This document shows, piece after piece, positions 52,579 to 61,053 of a DNA stretch of 64,000 bases. A program made the position numbers and the translations under genes. Position 1 is the stretch's first letter; each line of letters opens with the position of its first letter. The DNA comes from Streptomyces sp. RPA4-2. GTDB taxonomy: Bacteria; Actinomycetota; Actinomycetes; Streptomycetales; Streptomycetaceae. The stretch spans positions 3,844,001 to 3,908,000 of the forward strand of contig NZ_CP050975.2 of the NCBI RefSeq assembly GCF_012273515.2, read 5' to 3'. The notes beneath the pieces were generated by a model. The model was given only the letters and a program-made list of their open reading frames with translations, searched no databases and was not told the origin of the DNA.

Positions 52579-53604
52579 ATGACGAGTTTGTCGAGGGCGA
52601 GGGTGGCACGGCGGATCGCGGCGGGCGCGGCGTACGGCGGCGGCGGGATCGGTCTGGTGGGCGCCGCCGCGATCGGTGTCGTACTGGCCGAGGTGCAGCT
52701 GGCGAAGCGCCATGTGGGCAACGGACACGGTCAGGCACCCCGCGCGAACGGTCTGTACGGGTACGCGTACGCGACGCAGGACGGGCCGCCGCTGCGGCTC
52801 GCGATGCTCGGTGACTCCACCGCGGCGGGGCAGGGGGTGCACCGGCCCCGCCAGACACCCGGCGCGCTGCTGGCCTCCGGGCTCGCGGCGGTCGCCGAAC
52901 GCCCGGTCGAACTCTGCAATGTCGCGCTCCCGGGCGCCCAGTCCGACGACCTCGACCGGCAGGTGGCGCTCGCCCTCGCGGACACCGCGCGGGTGCCCGA
53001 CATCTGCGTGATCATGATCGGCGCGAACGACGTCACCCACCGGATGCCGCCGACGCGATCGGTCCGTCACCTGTCCGCGGCGGTACGCCGGCTGCGCACC
53101 GCCGGTGCCGAGGTCGTGGTCGGCACCTGTCCCGACCTGGGCACGGTCGAGCAGGTCCAGCAGCCGCTGCGGTGGCTGGCACGGCGGGCCTCCCGACAGC
53201 TCGCCGCCGCGCAGACCATCGGGACGGTAGAGCAGGGCGGGCGGACGGTGTCACTGGGTGACCTGCTGGGCCCCGAGTTCGAGGCGAACCCGCGCGAGCT
53301 CTTCGGTCCCGACAACTACCACCCCTCCGCCGAGGGGTACGCGACGGCGGCGATGGCGGTGCTGCCCACGGTGTGCGCGGCGCTCGGTCTGTGGCCGGCC
53401 GAGGAGGAGCGGCCCGACGTCTCCCGCCGCGAGGGGTTCCTGCCGGTGGCACGGGCGGCCGCGGAGGCGGCGTCCGAGGCCGGTACGGAGGTCACGGCGG
53501 CCATGCCGACGGGGCCGCGCGGGCCCTGGGCTCTCCTCAAACGCCGCCGGCGCCGGCGCGTCCCCGCCACGGACCCTGCGCCCACGCCGACAGCGTCCCC
53601 CTAG
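52579..53604 (+). CDS. SGNH/GDSL-family hydrolase, membrane-anchored
   Basis: A 341-residue esterase-like protein. A hydrophobic N-terminal segment (AAYGGGGIGLVGAAAIGVVL, about residues 16-36) is a signal or anchor. The SGNH blocks are clear: RLAMLGDSTAAGQG with the nucleophile Ser, Gly in CNVALPGAQSDDL, Asn in VIMIGANDVTHRMP, and the Asp-x-x-His of GPDNYHPSAEGYA. A disordered Ala/Pro-rich and basic C-terminus of about 60 residues follows. ATG 52579 follows AGGAGG at 12 nt. Substrate unknown; lipid or acetylated glycan are common for the family. Confidence 0.86.
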   Translation: MTSLSRARVARRIAAGAAYGGGGIGLVGAAAIGVVLAEVQLAKRHVGNGHGQAPRANGLYGYAYATQDGPPLRLAMLGDSTAAGQGVHRPRQTPGALLASGLAAVAERPVELCNVALPGAQSDDLDRQVALALADTARVPDICVIMIGANDVTHRMPPTRSVRHLSAAVRRLRTAGAEVVVGTCPDLGTVEQVQQPLRWLARRASRQLAAAQTIGTVEQGGRTVSLGDLLGPEFEANPRELFGPDNYHPSAEGYATAAMAVLPTVCAALGLWPAEEERPDVSRREGFLPVARAAAEAASEAGTEVTAAMPTGPRGPWALLKRRRRRRVPATDPAPTPTASP

Positions 53605-53639
53605 GGTTCTTCGGGTGCGGGCCGGCGGGGGCTGGTCGC

Positions 53640-53719
53640 GCAGTTCCCCGCGCCCCTGGAGGCGCGGGCCCGCACCTCCAGCCCGTCCGGCGTTTGAGGA
53701 CGAGCCCTTCGGGCGATAC
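53640..53719. repeat. Dispersed repeat, copy 3 (half element)
   Basis: CGTCCGGCGTTTGAGGAC at 53684-53701, followed by GAGCCCTTCGGGCGAT, matches copies 1 and 2, but the inverted partner is missing. Instead it is preceded by CGCGCAGTTCCCCGCGCCCC, a sequence I recall as common between Streptomyces genes. Confidence 0.8.
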
Positions 53720-53735
53720 GGAGGCCAAAAAAAGC

Positions 53736-53743
53736 AAGCGCTT
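53736..53743. promoter_or_regulatory. AAGCGCTT palindrome upstream of thiolase
   Basis: The perfect 8-bp palindrome lies in an A-rich patch about 110 bp before the thiolase start. Comparable short palindromes serve TetR-type fatty-acid regulators; that role here is inference only. Confidence 0.3.
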
Positions 53744-53851
53744 AGAAAAGTGCGTCCGGAGTCACACGACCTGAGCGGTGACCTGGACGGTACGGACGGG
53801 TAACTTCCCAAGCAGTCCCGCCCGTCCACCCCTCGTGCCCATGGAGCCGTG

Positions 53852-55072
53852 ATGCCCGAAGCCGTGATCGTCTCAGCCGCCCGCTCCCCGATCGGCCGCG
53901 CCTTCAAGGGCTCCCTGAAGGACGTCCGCCCCGACGACCTGACCGCCACGATCATCCAGGCCGCCCTCGCCAAGGTCCCCGAGCTGGACCCCAGGGACAT
54001 CGAGGACCTGATGCTCGGCTGCGGCCTCCCCGGCGGCGAGCAGGGCAACAACCTCGGCCGCATCGTCGCCGTACAGATGGGCATGGACCACCTCCCGGGC
54101 TGCACGATCACCCGTTACTGCTCCTCGTCCCTCCAGACCAGCCGCATGGCCCTGCACGCCATCAAGGCCGGCGAGGGCGACGTCTTCATCTCGGCGGGCG
54201 TGGAGCTGGTCTCCCGCTTCACCAAGGGCAACTCCGACTCCCTGCCCGACACGCGCAACCCCTTCTTCGCGGAGGCCGAGGCCCGCACCGACGCCGTCGC
54301 CAAGTCCGAGGGCTCGACCTGGCACGACCCGCGCGAGGACGGCCTCGTCCCGGACGCGTACATCGCGATGGGCCAGACCGCCGAGAACCTGGCCCGGATC
54401 AAGGGCGTCACCCGCCAGGACATGGACGAGTTCGGCGTCCGCTCGCAGAACCTCGCCGAGGAAGCCATCAAGAACGGCTTCTGGGAGCGCGAGATCACCC
54501 CGATCACGACCCCCGACGGCACGGTCGTCAGCAAGGACGACGGCCCGCGCGCCGGCGTCACCCTGGAGGGCGTGCAGGGCCTCAAGCCCGTCTTCCGCCC
54601 GGACGGACTCGTCACCGCCGGAAACTGCTGCCCCCTCAACGACGGTGCCGCCGCCCTCGTGATCATGTCCGACACGAAGGCCCGCGAGCTCGGCCTCACC
54701 CCGCTCGCCCGGATCGTGTCCACCGGCGTCACCGGCCTCTCACCCGAGATCATGGGCCTCGGCCCGGTCGAGGCGAGCAAGCAGGCGCTCCAGCGCGCCG
54801 GCCTCACCGTCGACGACATCGACCTGTTCGAGATCAACGAGGCCTTCGCCGCCCAGGTGATCCCCTCCTACCGCGACCTGGACATCCCGCTGGACAAGCT
54901 GAACGTGAACGGTGGCGCCATCGCCGTCGGCCACCCCTTCGGCATGACCGGCGCCCGCATCACCGGCACGCTCATCAACTCCCTCCAGTTCCACGACAAG
55001 CAGTTCGGCCTGGAGACGATGTGCGTCGGCGGCGGCCAGGGCATGGCGATGGTCATAGAGCGCCTCAGCTGA
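53852..55072 (+). CDS. Thiolase (acetyl-CoA C-acyltransferase)
   Basis: Catalyses thiolytic cleavage or Claisen condensation of acyl-CoA. The 406-residue protein has the acyl-enzyme Cys in GCTITRYCSSSLQTSRMA, the NEAFAAQVIPSY block, the catalytic His in GGAIAVGHPFGMTGAR, and the second Cys in MCVGGGQGMAMVIE. Start is ATG 53852 (GGAG nearby); the preceding GTG codon is an alternative. It stands alone, so degradative (FadA) or biosynthetic use cannot be settled. The stop codon lies inside a 9-bp tandem repeat. Confidence 0.93.
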   Translation: MPEAVIVSAARSPIGRAFKGSLKDVRPDDLTATIIQAALAKVPELDPRDIEDLMLGCGLPGGEQGNNLGRIVAVQMGMDHLPGCTITRYCSSSLQTSRMALHAIKAGEGDVFISAGVELVSRFTKGNSDSLPDTRNPFFAEAEARTDAVAKSEGSTWHDPREDGLVPDAYIAMGQTAENLARIKGVTRQDMDEFGVRSQNLAEEAIKNGFWEREITPITTPDGTVVSKDDGPRAGVTLEGVQGLKPVFRPDGLVTAGNCCPLNDGAAALVIMSDTKARELGLTPLARIVSTGVTGLSPEIMGLGPVEASKQALQRAGLTVDDIDLFEINEAFAAQVIPSYRDLDIPLDKLNVNGGAIAVGHPFGMTGARITGTLINSLQFHDKQFGLETMCVGGGQGMAMVIERLS

Positions 55073-55102
55073 TCAAGCTGATCAAGCTGATCAAGCTGAT
55101 CC
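55067..55102 (+). repeat. 9-bp tandem repeat over the thiolase stop codon
   Basis: The unit AGCTGATCA repeats about 3.5 times from 55067, beginning on the last codons and stop (55070-55072) of the thiolase gene. Each unit holds the palindrome TGATCA. Confidence 0.88.
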
Positions 55103-55167
55103 ACGATCATCCACGACGGGATCGCGCACCCTCCTTACGGGTGACCGCGGCTGGACCCAGCGTGACG

Positions 55168-55210
55168 AATCGGCCCGGATCCCGGTTGCCACCGGGACTC
55201 CGGGCCGATT
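55168..55210 (+). terminator. Intrinsic terminator after thiolase
   Basis: A perfect 12-bp outer inverted repeat (55168-55179 and 55199-55210) encloses inner arms CCCGGT/ACCGGG. The remaining gap to 55404 shows no gene or recognised riboswitch. Confidence 0.8.
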
Positions 55211-55404
55211 TGTGATCCAATCCCCCCCAAGATGTGACCTATCTCCCCCTGGAGAGGGATTTACGCAGGTCAGCGCCGCTACGCAGGCAAACCCGAGGCC
55301 CAAAGCCTTGTCCTATTCGTGACGTTACGCACTGACAGCTCGATGGTCCGCCCTTCAAGCTGATGTAGGAAGTCGGGGGTCGACTTTGAACCGGGAGTAC
55401 GTCA

Positions 55405-56226
55405 GTGAGCGCCATGCCGATTGCTTTGCTGCTCACCACCGCCGCGACCGCGGCCGTGGGCGTCGCCGTTCTGCGCACCCTGCTGGGTCTGCGCGGGCAG
55501 GTCGCAGCTCTGCGCAACGAACTCGCCGAGAACCGCGCCGGCGCCGCGCGCGGTCTCGTGCCCGCAGCCCGCTCGGCCGCGGACACCGACGAGATACGCG
55601 CCGCGGTGACCGAGGCGCTCGCCGAGGAGCGGGAGCGGGAACTCGCCGAGGCCCGTGCCTTCTGGGCCGCCCAGGAGGCGCGTGACGCCTCGGACGCGCC
55701 CTCGCTGCTCGGCCTGACCGACAGCGAACTGTTCACGGCGCGCCCTTCGGACTTCGCGGGGCTGGAGTACCTGGAGACGGTCACCGAGCCCGACCTGGAC
55801 GCCGAGGAGTTCTCACCCAAGGACTTCGTGCAGGGAGGCACCGTCGGGGACTCCCCCGAACTGGCCGCCGCCCGCCGCCGTCACCCCTCCCACCCGGACT
55901 TCGTGCCGGTCCAGTCGCCCGTCGCGAACGACCACGAACGCACGGTGGCCTGCCTGGAGGAGCTCGCCGAGTCCCGTACCGAGCTGGCGGACGTCCGCCC
56001 CGGCCCGCTCGGCACCCTCGACGTCTACGTCTTCGCGGACGGGACGACGCTGTGCATGACCCCGGGCCACCGCGAGACCGCGGAGCGGCTGGCCGCGGCG
56101 CTGCGCGCGGGCGAGACCCCGGTCCTGCTGGGCGGCTCGGGCGTCTCCGGCGCGTACGCCCTGACGTTCGCGTGCGGCGAGGAGAACGTCTACATCCTGG
56201 CGGACCGCGTCATAGCGTCGCTGTAG
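55405..56226 (+). CDS. Membrane-anchored protein, unrecognised
   Basis: A 273-residue protein. The N-terminal hydrophobic segment (PIALLLTTAATAAVGVAVL) is followed by a charged helical region rich in Glu and Arg (residues 25-95, with EALAEERERELAEARAFW), a likely coiled coil. An acidic middle and a C-terminal domain follow, with LGTLDVYVFADGTTLCM, VLLGGSGVSGAYALTF and ENVYILADRVIAS. GTG 55405 follows GGGAG. I recognise no family; the C-terminal part could be a ligand-binding fold. Confidence 0.68.
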   Translation: MSAMPIALLLTTAATAAVGVAVLRTLLGLRGQVAALRNELAENRAGAARGLVPAARSAADTDEIRAAVTEALAEERERELAEARAFWAAQEARDASDAPSLLGLTDSELFTARPSDFAGLEYLETVTEPDLDAEEFSPKDFVQGGTVGDSPELAAARRRHPSHPDFVPVQSPVANDHERTVACLEELAESRTELADVRPGPLGTLDVYVFADGTTLCMTPGHRETAERLAAALRAGETPVLLGGSGVSGAYALTFACGEENVYILADRVIASL

Positions 56227-56453
56227 CGCGCCCCCGTCTCGCGGCGAGCGCCCCGGAAAAAGGGGCGCGCGCCCGCGCACCAGCACCGCATGCGCACCGG
56301 GCGACGCGCCGCCCACCACCGCAACACCCACGTCCCGCCCGCACAGGTCGGACTCTCTCCCCGCTGGGGTCGGACCCGCGGCAGCCGCCCGTACAGGTCA
56401 GCGCCGCGACAGCCGCCGCCCTCACCTTCAGACCCGTGGCAGCCCCGGGCGGG

Positions 56454-56765
56454 TCAGACCCCGGCCCGCTTCTGGGCCTCCTCCACCAGCGCCACCGCCT
56501 CCGCGACTTCCGCCTCGTCCCTCAGTACGAGCGCCAAATCGTGCGCCGCGACCGTGATTTGGTCGGCGGCGGCGAACATCCCCGCCTCGGGCATCTCCCG
56601 GGGCTCCCCCGACGGGTCCTCCACACGCTGGGCACGCAGTGCCAACTCCCTGGCCAGACCCAGTGCCTCGGCAGCCGCCCCCCGCTGCAGCCGGCTCTGC
56701 GGGGCTGCCCGCAACCGGTCGGCGAAGTGGTCCACGGCTCGGGTCAGCGACGTCGTATCAAGCAC
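56454..56765 (-). CDS. Small conserved helical protein
   Basis: A 103-residue, mostly helical, acidic protein without signal or membrane segment. It begins LDTTSLTRAVDHFADRLRAA and ends AEAVALVEEAQKRAGV. GTG 56765. It is divergent from the DUF4287 gene across 104 bp. Codon composition and the adjacent start support it as real. No function can be given. Confidence 0.65.
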   Translation of the reverse strand: MLDTTSLTRAVDHFADRLRAAPQSRLQRGAAAEALGLARELALRAQRVEDPSGEPREMPEAGMFAAADQITVAAHDLALVLRDEAEVAEAVALVEEAQKRAGV

Positions 56766-56869
56766 GCCGCGAGACTACGCGCCGCGACGGGACTGTTGCC
56801 AACAACCCAACCCTCAGGCACCGTGGCGTGAAGGACCGGCTTACATCCCCTTTGCGTCCGGAGGCGCCG

Positions 56870-57100
56870 ATGTCCCAAGTGTTCTCGCAAGAGACCCACC
56901 GCAATCTGCTCGCCCGCATCCCCCACTGCACCGGTCGTGAGATCTCCGACTGGCTGCGCGCCGTCGACGAAGGCCCCGCTCTCTTCCGCTTCGAGGAGAA
57001 GGTCAGCTGGCTCCGCGCCGAGCACGACCTCGCGTACGGCCACGCCAAGGCGATCATTCACGAGTACGACCTGAGGAGGGCCGCGCGCAAACTGCTCTGA
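56870..57100 (+). CDS. DUF4287 family protein
   Basis: A 76-residue protein of DUF4287 type. It contains LLARIPHCTGREISDWLRAV, then FRFEEKVSWLRAEHDLAYGH and AIIHEYDLRRAARKLL. Family members are short helical proteins whose role I do not know. ATG 56870 has GGAGG 5 nt upstream. A strong terminator follows. Confidence 0.8.
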   Translation: MSQVFSQETHRNLLARIPHCTGREISDWLRAVDEGPALFRFEEKVSWLRAEHDLAYGHAKAIIHEYDLRRAARKLL

Positions 57101-57160
57101 GCGCGCACCACCGGCACCACCAGGTGTCCCACAGACGTCCCGACAGGCATCCGCGCACAG

Positions 57161-57197
57161 CGAAGGGCCCGCGAACCGGTGGTTCGCGGGCCCTTCG
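57161..57197. terminator. Bidirectional intrinsic terminator
   Basis: A perfect 17-bp inverted repeat (57161-57177 and 57181-57197) with a 3-nt loop lies between the convergent DUF4287 and Bax-inhibitor-type genes. Confidence 0.88.
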
Positions 57198-57239
57198 GAC
57201 GCCTGCCGCCGGCCGTCGCCGACGATACGGTCCGTGTCG

Positions 57240-58121
57240 CTAGTCGTTGCTGCTGAAGATGGCGACCAGCCGCAGCATCTCGACGTAGATCCACACGAGG
57301 GTCATGGTCAGGCCGAACGCGGCCAGCCAGGCCTCCTCGCGCGGCGCGCCGTACGCGATGCCGTCCTCGATCTGCTTGAAGTCGAGGGTCAGGAAGAACG
57401 CGCCGATCAGGATCGCCAGGATGCCGACGATCGCGCCCAGCGGACCCATGCTGCGCAGTCCGCCGTCCCCCGCCACACCGAAGGCGACGAGCAGCAGGTT
57501 GACCGCCATGACGACCACGAAGGCGATGGCGATGGCCATACCGATGCGTGCGTACCGCGCGGTCACGCGGATCCAGCCCGCCTTGTAGACGAGCAGGGTC
57601 GCGCCGGCCACCGCCATGGTGCCCAGGACCGCCTGGAAGGGGGCGCCGCTCCACCGCTCGTTGTACATCTCGCTGATGACCCCGAGGAAGACGCCCTCGA
57701 AGGCGGCGTAACCGAGGATCAGCGCGGGCGTGGCCTTGCGCTTGAAGGACTGCACCATCGCCAGGACGAACGCCACGAGGGCGGAGCCGATGGCGAGGCC
57801 GTAGCTGGTGGACGAGACGGGCAGGAGTGCCCACGCCAGGATGGCGCCGACGGTGACCGTGCCGAGCGTCATGGCGGAGCGCATGACGACGTCGTCCATC
57901 GTCATCCGGCCGGTGGTGGCCGGGGCCTGCGGCGGGGCGCCGTACTGCTGGCCCTGCTGTGCGTAGGGGTTCTGCGCGTAGGGGTTGCCGCCCTGTTGGG
58001 CGTACGGGTTGGCCTGCGTGCCGACAGCGGGTCCCCCGGCCTGCGGCGCCGCGTTGAATCCCGCGTAGCCGTTGTCGCGGCTGAACCCCCGTCGCGAGAA
58101 GACCGGGTTGCTGCTCCTCAT
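57240..58121 (-). CDS. Bax inhibitor-1/YccA family membrane protein
   Basis: A 293-residue protein. The cytoplasmic N-terminus (about 75 residues) is Gly/Gln/Tyr-rich with NPYAQQG-type repeats. It leads into seven or so membrane helices beginning MTMDDVVMRSAMTLGTVTVG. Family-typical blocks are FEGVFLGVISEMYNERW and the C-terminal FFLTLDFKQIEDGIAYGAP with EEAWLAAFGLTMTLVWIYVE. Related proteins form pH-sensitive calcium leaks. ATG 58121. The N-terminal repeats are characteristic of actinobacterial members. Confidence 0.92.
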   Translation of the reverse strand: MRSSNPVFSRRGFSRDNGYAGFNAAPQAGGPAVGTQANPYAQQGGNPYAQNPYAQQGQQYGAPPQAPATTGRMTMDDVVMRSAMTLGTVTVGAILAWALLPVSSTSYGLAIGSALVAFVLAMVQSFKRKATPALILGYAAFEGVFLGVISEMYNERWSGAPFQAVLGTMAVAGATLLVYKAGWIRVTARYARIGMAIAIAFVVVMAVNLLLVAFGVAGDGGLRSMGPLGAIVGILAILIGAFFLTLDFKQIEDGIAYGAPREEAWLAAFGLTMTLVWIYVEMLRLVAIFSSND

Positions 58122-58319
58122 TTCACTCCTCCATGGCCACCCTGCGCGGCCTTGGCCTCAAGGGTAATAGGTAGGCAAAGGATCGACCCTACTGCTTGGG
58201 GAGGATCTTTCCCTCGTGCTGCCAAGGTACGCGTGTGTTCCCTGGCCTGCGAGCACTGGTACCAAGCCGTGACAGCTCCCGGTCGCGGCGCCCCGGCCGG
58301 CCCCTCGGCTCCGGTCCTC

Positions 58320-59495
58320 TCACTCCAGCGGAAACCCGGTGTATCCCTCCGCCAGATCCGCCTCCGCAGCCCGTGAGGTGGCCACCCGGCGCAGCCGGGC
58401 GAGCTGGATCCGGTCGTCGAAGGCGGTCGCGCCGGGGGCGCGGTGAAGCAGGGTCGTCATGTCGTACGAGAACCGCTCGGCCTGCCAGACACGGCGCAGA
58501 CAGGTCTCGGAATAGGCGTCCAGGCGCTCGGCCGAACCGGTGTCACCGAGGTGCGTCAGGGCGCGGGCGAACGTCACGACGTCGCCGACGGCGAGGTTGA
58601 GTCCCTTGGCTCCGGTCGGCGGGACGATGTGGGCGGCGTCCCCGGCGAGGAAGAGCCGCCCGTACCGCATGGGCTCGTGGACGTAGCTGCGCATGGGGGT
58701 GACGGACTTCGAGGTGACCGGCCCGCGCTCCAGCCGCCAGGCGTCACCGGTCTCGAAGCGCCGCTCCAGCTCGTCCCAGATCTCCTCGTCCGCCCACTCC
58801 CCCGCCTCGGTGCCCTCCGGTACCTGGAGGTAGAGCCGGGAGACGGCCGGTGAGCGCATGCTGAGCAGGGCGAAGCCGCGGTCGTGGCGGGCGTAGACCA
58901 GTTCGTCGTGGGAGGGCGCCACATCGGCGAGTATCCCGAGCCAGCCGAAGGGGTACGTCCGTTCGAACACGTGGGAGAGCCCGGCGGGCACCGCCTTGCG
59001 GGCCACGCCCCGGAACCCGTCGCAGCCGACGACGTAGTCGCAGTCGAGCACGTCCTCATGGCCCTCGTGCCGGAAGCGGATCCGCGGCCGGTCGGTCAGC
59101 GCCCCCTCGACCGCCAGCGCCTCGGCCCCGAAGAGCAGCGGGCCCCCCTCCTTGAGCTGGAGCGCGATCAGGTCCTTGCAGACCTCCGTCTGGGCGTACA
59201 CCAGCACGGAGCTGCCTCCGGTGCGGGCCGGGAAGTCGACCCGGTGCCGCTCCCGCTCGAAGCGCAGCTCGATCCCGTCGTGCCGCAGCCCCTCCCGGTC
59301 CATCCGTTCCCCGGCCCCGGCGGCCCGCAGGACGTCGGCGGTCCCCTGCTCCAGGATCCCGGCGCGCTGCCGCCGCTCCACGTACGCCCGGTCGCGGCTC
59401 TCCAGTACCACGGAGTCGATCCCCGCGTTGCGCAGCAGCCGCGCCAGCAGCAGTCCGGCCGGCCCGGCTCCGATGATCCCGACGGTGGTACGCAT
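58320..59495 (-). CDS. pobA: 4-hydroxybenzoate 3-monooxygenase
   Basis: FAD monooxygenase that hydroxylates 4-hydroxybenzoate to protocatechuate using NAD(P)H and O2, feeding the beta-ketoadipate pathway. The 391-residue protein shows the FAD motif VGIIGAGPAGLLLARLLRNA. YVERRQRAGILEQGTADVLR follows, with the DG motif YVVGCDGFRGVARK and the FAD-ribityl motif RLFLAGDAAHIVPPTGAKGL. ATG 59495 is chosen; the frame runs 41 codons upstream through five 15-bp repeats, probably non-coding. It lies 240 bp from bldA, transcribed in the same direction downstream of it. No pca genes are in the window. Confidence 0.9.
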   Translation of the reverse strand: MRTTVGIIGAGPAGLLLARLLRNAGIDSVVLESRDRAYVERRQRAGILEQGTADVLRAAGAGERMDREGLRHDGIELRFERERHRVDFPARTGGSSVLVYAQTEVCKDLIALQLKEGGPLLFGAEALAVEGALTDRPRIRFRHEGHEDVLDCDYVVGCDGFRGVARKAVPAGLSHVFERTYPFGWLGILADVAPSHDELVYARHDRGFALLSMRSPAVSRLYLQVPEGTEAGEWADEEIWDELERRFETGDAWRLERGPVTSKSVTPMRSYVHEPMRYGRLFLAGDAAHIVPPTGAKGLNLAVGDVVTFARALTHLGDTGSAERLDAYSETCLRRVWQAERFSYDMTTLLHRAPGATAFDDRIQLARLRRVATSRAAEADLAEGYTGFPLE

Positions 59496-59528
59496 CCGGC
59501 ACGCCCCTTCGCGGTCCCTGCGCCTGTT

Positions 59529-59603
59529 CGTCCGTTCGCCTGGCGTCGGTTCACCTGGCGTCGGTTCGCCCGACACCCGCTCACGTGACGTCCGTTCGCC
59601 TGG
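59529..59603 (-). repeat. Five 15-bp tandem repeats upstream of pobA
   Basis: Units at 59529, 59544, 59559, 59574 and 59589 (CGTCCGTTCGCCTGG-like; the fourth is divergent) form a contiguous array just upstream of the pobA start. On the minus strand they stay in frame with pobA as P-G-E-R/P-T, but no start signal supports translation. Confidence 0.85.
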
Positions 59604-59735
59604 TGAAACTTCGTTCACCCCTATCGCACGTGAGTCTCCGGCGGCACGCGCCGGCTGTCAACGGATCGCGGCGAACTCCGCCGGCGGGATGCGCCCGGGG
59701 AGGACGGGTCGGGAGGGAACGCGAGAGGTCGGAGG

Positions 59736-59818
59736 TGCCCGGAACCGGACTTGAACCGGTACGCCCGCGAGGGGCAGCGAGGTTTAAGCTCGCCGTGTCT
59801 GCATTCCACCATCCGGGC
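59736..59818 (-). tRNA. bldA: tRNA-Leu(UAA), bldA
   Basis: The minus strand reads GCCCGGATGGTGGAATGCAG... and closes with ...TTCCGGGCA. This gives a 7-bp acceptor stem, an anticodon stem GCGAG/CTCGC with loop CTTAAAC (anticodon UAA at 59784-59786), a long class II variable arm, and a T arm with GGTTCAAGTCC. The 3' CCA is not encoded. UUA codons are very rare in Streptomyces, and this tRNA (bldA) controls translation of developmental and antibiotic regulators. TAGGCT (minus strand, 59852-59847) is a possible -10. I saw no in-frame TTA codon in the annotated genes. Confidence 0.95.
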
Positions 59819-59854
59819 AGGCCATGGGCTCCGCGTCGAGATTCCGAGCCTATC

Positions 59855-60210
59855 GGGGCTCGCTCCTCGAACAGCGGCCGGGCGAACCGATGTTGTCTTA
59901 TTTTATTGACGTCTGAGGGTGCATCAGCCCCCGGTACGGGCCATCAGCACTTGCCAATAGCCTTCCGGGCGGTGCGGAGACGCGTATACGGAATGACGGA
60001 ATTTCACCGTCCGAACGGACGCACCTCACGCGGCCGTACCCGGACGGGGGTCAGGGAACACCCTCATCCCCAGGTATGACTCCGGCGCTCGCGGTCCGAC
60101 CGGAGGCTGCCCCAGGAACCGGAACAGCGGCTGACTCCATGGCGCCGAACGGCCGGGACGATGGGACACGTCCCCCAATAACGCCGTCGTCCCGACAGGA
60201 GCACCCTCCC
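59855..60210. other. AT-rich spacer between bldA and ABC transporter
   Basis: Contains an AT-rich run (59890-59910) and a perfect palindrome CGTCCG-AA-CGGACG (60008-60021). A TATACG-like hexamer lies near 59989. No protein gene is supported; the frame starting at 60076 that joins the ABC ATPase is an upstream extension with poor coding character. Confidence 0.5.
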
Positions 60211-60981
60211 GTGACCACCACGCCCCTTGCCGACCGGACCACCACGGTGGCCGCCCGCGCCACGGAACTGTCGAAGGTCTACGGACAGGGCGAGACCCAG
60301 GTGGTCGCCCTCGACCGGGTCTCCGTCGACTTCCGCCAGGCCGAGTTCACCGCGATCATGGGTCCCTCGGGCTCGGGCAAGTCCACGCTGATGCACTGCG
60401 TGGCGGGCCTCGACTCCTTCTCCTCCGGCTCCGTGCGCATCGGGGAGACCGAGCTGGGTTCCCTCAAGGACAAGCAGCTCACGAAGTTGCGCCGGGACAA
60501 GATCGGCTTCATCTTCCAGGCGTTCAACCTGCTGCCCACGCTGACGGCCCTGGAGAACATCACCCTCCCGATGGACATCGCCGGCCGCAAGCCGGACCGG
60601 GAGTGGCTGGACAAGGTCATCGCCATGATCGGCCTCGCCGACCGCCTGGGCCACCGCCCCTCCCAGCTCTCCGGCGGTCAGCAGCAGCGCGTCGCCGTCG
60701 CCCGCGCGCTGGCCTCCCGGCCCGACATCATCTTCGGCGACGAGCCGACCGGAAACCTCGACTCGCGTTCGGGCGCGGAGGTGCTGGGCTTCCTGCGCAA
60801 CTCGGTACGGGAACTGGGGCAGACCGTCGTCATGGTCACCCACGACCCGGTCGCCGCCGCCTACGCCGACCGCGTGGTCTTCCTCGCCGACGGCCGCATC
60901 GTCGACGAGGTGCACGGACCGACCGCGGACTCCGTCCTGGACCGCATGAAGCAGTTCGACGCCAAGGGCCGCACCACCTGA
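60211..60981 (+). CDS. ABC transporter ATPase (MacB/LolD-type)
   Basis: A 256-residue ATPase with Walker A MGPSGSGKSTLMHCVAGLD, Q-loop GFIFQAFNLLPTLTALENI, signature LSGGQQQRVAVARALASRP, Walker B IIFGDEPTGNLDSRSG and switch His VMVTHDPVAAAYADR. The FNLLPTLTALENITLP wording is typical of the FtsE/MacB/LolD group that works with FtsX-like permeases. GTG 60211 follows AGGAG. The permease gene follows after 72 bp. Likely an exporter or mechanotransmission complex; substrate unknown. Confidence 0.92.
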   Translation: MTTTPLADRTTTVAARATELSKVYGQGETQVVALDRVSVDFRQAEFTAIMGPSGSGKSTLMHCVAGLDSFSSGSVRIGETELGSLKDKQLTKLRRDKIGFIFQAFNLLPTLTALENITLPMDIAGRKPDREWLDKVIAMIGLADRLGHRPSQLSGGQQQRVAVARALASRPDIIFGDEPTGNLDSRSGAEVLGFLRNSVRELGQTVVMVTHDPVAAAYADRVVFLADGRIVDEVHGPTADSVLDRMKQFDAKGRTT

Positions 60982-61053
60982 CCCGCCGTCAACTCGCCCC
61001 CCGGGCCCCCGCACCGTCCTGAACAGCCTCACCCTCCTGGACTGAGAAACCCC

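Noticed and set aside
53736..53743. Firm assignment of a fatty-acid regulator site before thiolase
   Set aside because: An 8-bp palindrome alone is too short to distinguish from chance; listed only as a low-confidence site.
55211..55404. Riboswitch upstream of the membrane protein at 55405
   Set aside because: I compared by eye with cobalamin, TPP and c-di-AMP motifs and found no matching conserved core.
59736..59818. bldA as an integration site for a mobile element
   Set aside because: No duplicated tRNA 3' end, integrase or foreign-looking genes on either side.
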